A stretch of 64,000 bases of DNA from Fistularia commersonii (Eukaryota > Chordata > Actinopteri > Syngnathiformes > Fistulariidae), in contig JBBMNZ010000014.1 in assembly GCA_037954325.1 (NCBI GenBank), positions 16,383,956 to 16,447,955 on the forward strand, given 5' to 3'. The number at the start of each line of letters is the position of its first letter. The stretch's first letter is position 1. Position numbers and translations under genes: made by a program. Below the pieces are notes generated by a model. The model searched no databases. It worked only from the letters and a program-made list of their open reading frames with translations, and was not told the origin of the DNA. This document shows positions 58,064 to 64,000 of the stretch, in pieces.

Positions 58064-59990
58064 CACCAGCCGAGTTTCACACATGCAAACAAACATCCCA
58101 TAGGGTGTCTATAAAACATTTGGTAGTTGCACCTTACTCTCTCTCCAACACAGACAGTCATGTATAACATTGTTCCATCATGAATTAAGACGTCTGGCAA
58201 TCACATGACTTTATCTGAAAATGAAAGACATATCAAACTGCATGGACGTTTCCTTCATCTGATCAACACATTTGCTTTCTTCTGTTAATTCCCATTTTGG
58301 AAACCATCTTTCCTCATTGTTTTTTTTGTTGTTCCCCAGTTTTCTTGTTTAACACAGTTTCTGTGTATCCATGGACTCGCTTCTTTAGAATATGATCAGG
58401 TTCTTCAAATATCCTATTTGTGTATGCAATTCATTACACACTAGAATTAACCTGGATATGTCCTTGTCCCAGTTTTGAATGATTTGAGTGGGCCCTTTTC
58501 AGGTTTTAAAAAGAAATCTTGGGATTTGAAGGTCTTTTTCACATACTATTATGTTCTCTGATCACTGCCAACTACTTGTGCAGGCATGGTTTCTGACAAT
58601 TGAGGTAAGACAAACACAAGTGAGAGTGGCAAAATCTCAAGTCCAGAATGATGAAGAAGCTGAGTATTCTATTGTGTTGATGGAGGAATTGATTATGATG
58701 CAAAATTAATCACCAAACCAAAAGAACTGACGCTGATCTAAAAACTGTTGACAGGCCGAACAACTACAGTGTGAAAAACATTGCCTCCAGTCAGATATAA
58801 AGACACATTGTATATTTTCTGCTGCTTTTTCTTTTGCAAGATATATGCTGGATAAACCAAATCCCATATGTTGTGTCGAAATTTATTGGAGCTGTGCTGC
58901 TATAAACCAAAGCAATGTGATTTAAAATAGCCACAGAGTCCACTATTTGTATTTTAAACATCACAGGGACCTGTGCAAATGACAGGTTTTGATATCTAAC
59001 ATGTACTGTATTCGAGGACATGAATTCGCAGATTTCTATGTGCTCTGTAAATGTCATATCTTGAATATGGTCTAAAACTAGAAAGCCTCATCTCTGGGGA
59101 AACTCACGTCTGGAAATGCAGGCACGGATGCATATGTCATGAATATTTGAGTACAATCTTTCTCATTATTCCTGCAGCCATTATCACTTCTGTAAAAAAC
59201 AGTTGCCATACATCTGAGCATACATCACCCACTATTACATGGTTAATAAAGGAGCTGAAAGATTTGACAAGTTCAGGAAAAAGTGGCAATTCAGCATTGC
59301 ATTTTTTTTTTACCCCAAAAGGGTGCAAATCAAGAATAACCACGTAAGCTTTAGATAAAATATATTCAAATGCTGTATGTTTTGGTCTTAAATGTTGCAA
59401 GTCTACATGACCTCAAAATGTGTTATGATATATTAGAGATGGGTTTACTCATACAGCATAGTAGCCGTTCTCTGTGTCCTGTGCCTGTGTACTCCTTTGA
59501 CTGCACCACTTGCTTTATTTCTCATGGACTTGACATTTAACCCCTGCTATTATGTCTGATCTTTCCCTGTGCCAACTAGCTAATTATCTATATGAATGTA
59601 AGCACATTGAGGTTTGTTCACAATGTGTGTTGATATTGTCTGTAATAATATACTTTGGGTGCAAAGATTATGGTTTTGATCTATTGACAATTTACGAAAT
59701 AAATTGGTTATTAATCAGCTCCTGTGTGCATTTCGCTTGTGAAGCAGCCAAATCAATTACATTTGGAATCAACCATTCACAACGATTCGAGACAGTCATT
59801 ATTTTCCGTATTGTTTAGTTATAAATGTAAACAAATGCACTTTGGAATCTGTTACCAGTGTAGACATCACAATATACTGAACGAAAACGTTACACCTGCC
59901 AGCGAGAGCAGATGGTGGCGCTTCAACGTCCATGTGCTGCACCGGAAATCATCAATACTCTTCAAAATAAGACTATTCGCCATGAACGAC
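58064..59990. other. ikbkg 3' UTR and intergenic DNA
   Basis: No gene is recognised. AATAAA at 59245-59250 is one possible ikbkg poly(A) signal, which would give a 3' UTR of about 1.2 kb. The remainder is AT-rich without recognisable repeats. Confidence 0.4.
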
Positions 59991-59994
59991 ATAA

Positions 59995-60090
59995 GAGTTT
60001 TGTGGACGTGGTGAAAGGGGACGAAGAGGGGAGTGAAGGATGGTTGGCTGTGGCGATCCTTGAAGGGAAAAGCTGAGTTGGAAATAAGCA
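59995..60090 (+). mobile_element. RTE-clade LINE 3'-end relic upstream of sephs2
   Basis: 'gtggacgtggtgaaaggggacgaagaggggagtg...ggttggctgtggcgatccttgaagggaaaagctgag' follows the last 90 bp of the LINE seen at 42320-42440, with extra decay and small deletions. It lies about 310 bp upstream of the sephs2 ATG. Confidence 0.65.
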
Positions 60091-60109
60091 GAACGACTGC
60101 GTAAAATAA

Positions 60110-60400
60110 AGCAGAGAAACGTAAATGCTTGGCTCTAGCTAGTCGTCTGCTAAAGCCGCTTGGGTGCTGCGTTGCGATCGCACACGGCCGTTATAAGTGC
60201 CAAACAAGTGTACGCCCACTGAATTAGTTTGAAAGCGCTAACAGGAAGTTGTTAGATAATTCCGTGGGCTTTACAGAAAATCCTCAGCGCCAGCCCTCGG
60301 CGGGCGGCTGTCCTGGGCTTCATTCATCCCCCGCGTCTTCAATACACGGCTGTCAGAGTCGGTGCCGGTACTGCGTATTTGAACGGTTCCCCGGGCAAGT
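60110..60400 (+). promoter_or_regulatory. sephs2: sephs2 promoter and 5' UTR
   Basis: CpG-rich segment directly upstream of the sephs2 start, with no convincing TATA box. The interval ends in the coding exon without an intervening splice site. Confidence 0.45.
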
Positions 60401-63944
<3,544 letters not shown>

Positions 63945-64000
63945 GTATGGATCAGTTTTGTATAGGTACTTCGTCAAAGTGATGACCAAGACGCCATAAT

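Overview
This 64 kb window is nuclear genomic DNA of a teleost fish, probably a percomorph; the species cannot be named from sequence alone. Evidence: multi-exon vertebrate genes with GT-AG introns, long (GT)n tracts, and abundant fish-type mobile DNA, including several copies of one RTE-clade LINE, tRNA-like SINE repeats, and Tc1-, hAT- and MITE-like elements.

Layout. 1-5.2 kb: a near full-length but internally deleted RTE LINE with a target-site duplication, then the 3' tail of a second LINE family. 5.2-18.5 kb: tbc1d22b (+), 14 coding exons, 510 aa. 18.5-22 kb: intergenic. 22-26 kb: an unnamed zinc-finger gene (+) with one 516-aa coding exon. 29.3-31.2 kb: snrpg (+), 4 exons, 76 aa. 33.8-37.5 kb: plpbp (+), 8 exons, 294 aa. 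40.2-44.3 kb: tmed4 (-), 5 exons, 220 aa. 44.9-58.1 kb: ikbkg/NEMO (+), a noncoding first exon plus 14 coding exons, about 613 aa, with introns full of nested mobile DNA. 60.4 kb to the end: sephs2 (+), the first 6 exons, with an in-frame TGA read as selenocysteine; the 3' part and the expected SECIS element lie beyond the window.

The genes are housekeeping or signalling genes with no shared pathway: a Rab-GAP, a nuclear zinc-finger protein, an Sm-core spliceosome protein, a vitamin B6 homeostasis protein, a p24 cargo receptor, the IKK regulatory subunit and selenophosphate synthetase. tmed4 and ikbkg are divergent and may share a promoter region. Exon boundaries were read by hand from splice motifs, reading-frame continuity and remembered family protein sequences; every assembled frame closes without a stop except the Sec codon.

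Most notable: the selenocysteine codon in a multi-exon SPS2 gene; two roughly 160-bp (GT)n tracts directly abutting 3' splice sites (ikbkg exon 12 and sephs2 exon 4); a Tc1-like element nested in a LINE inside ikbkg; a THAP-domain relic; a perfect 22-bp hairpin in a SINE-like repeat; and a long fish form of NEMO.
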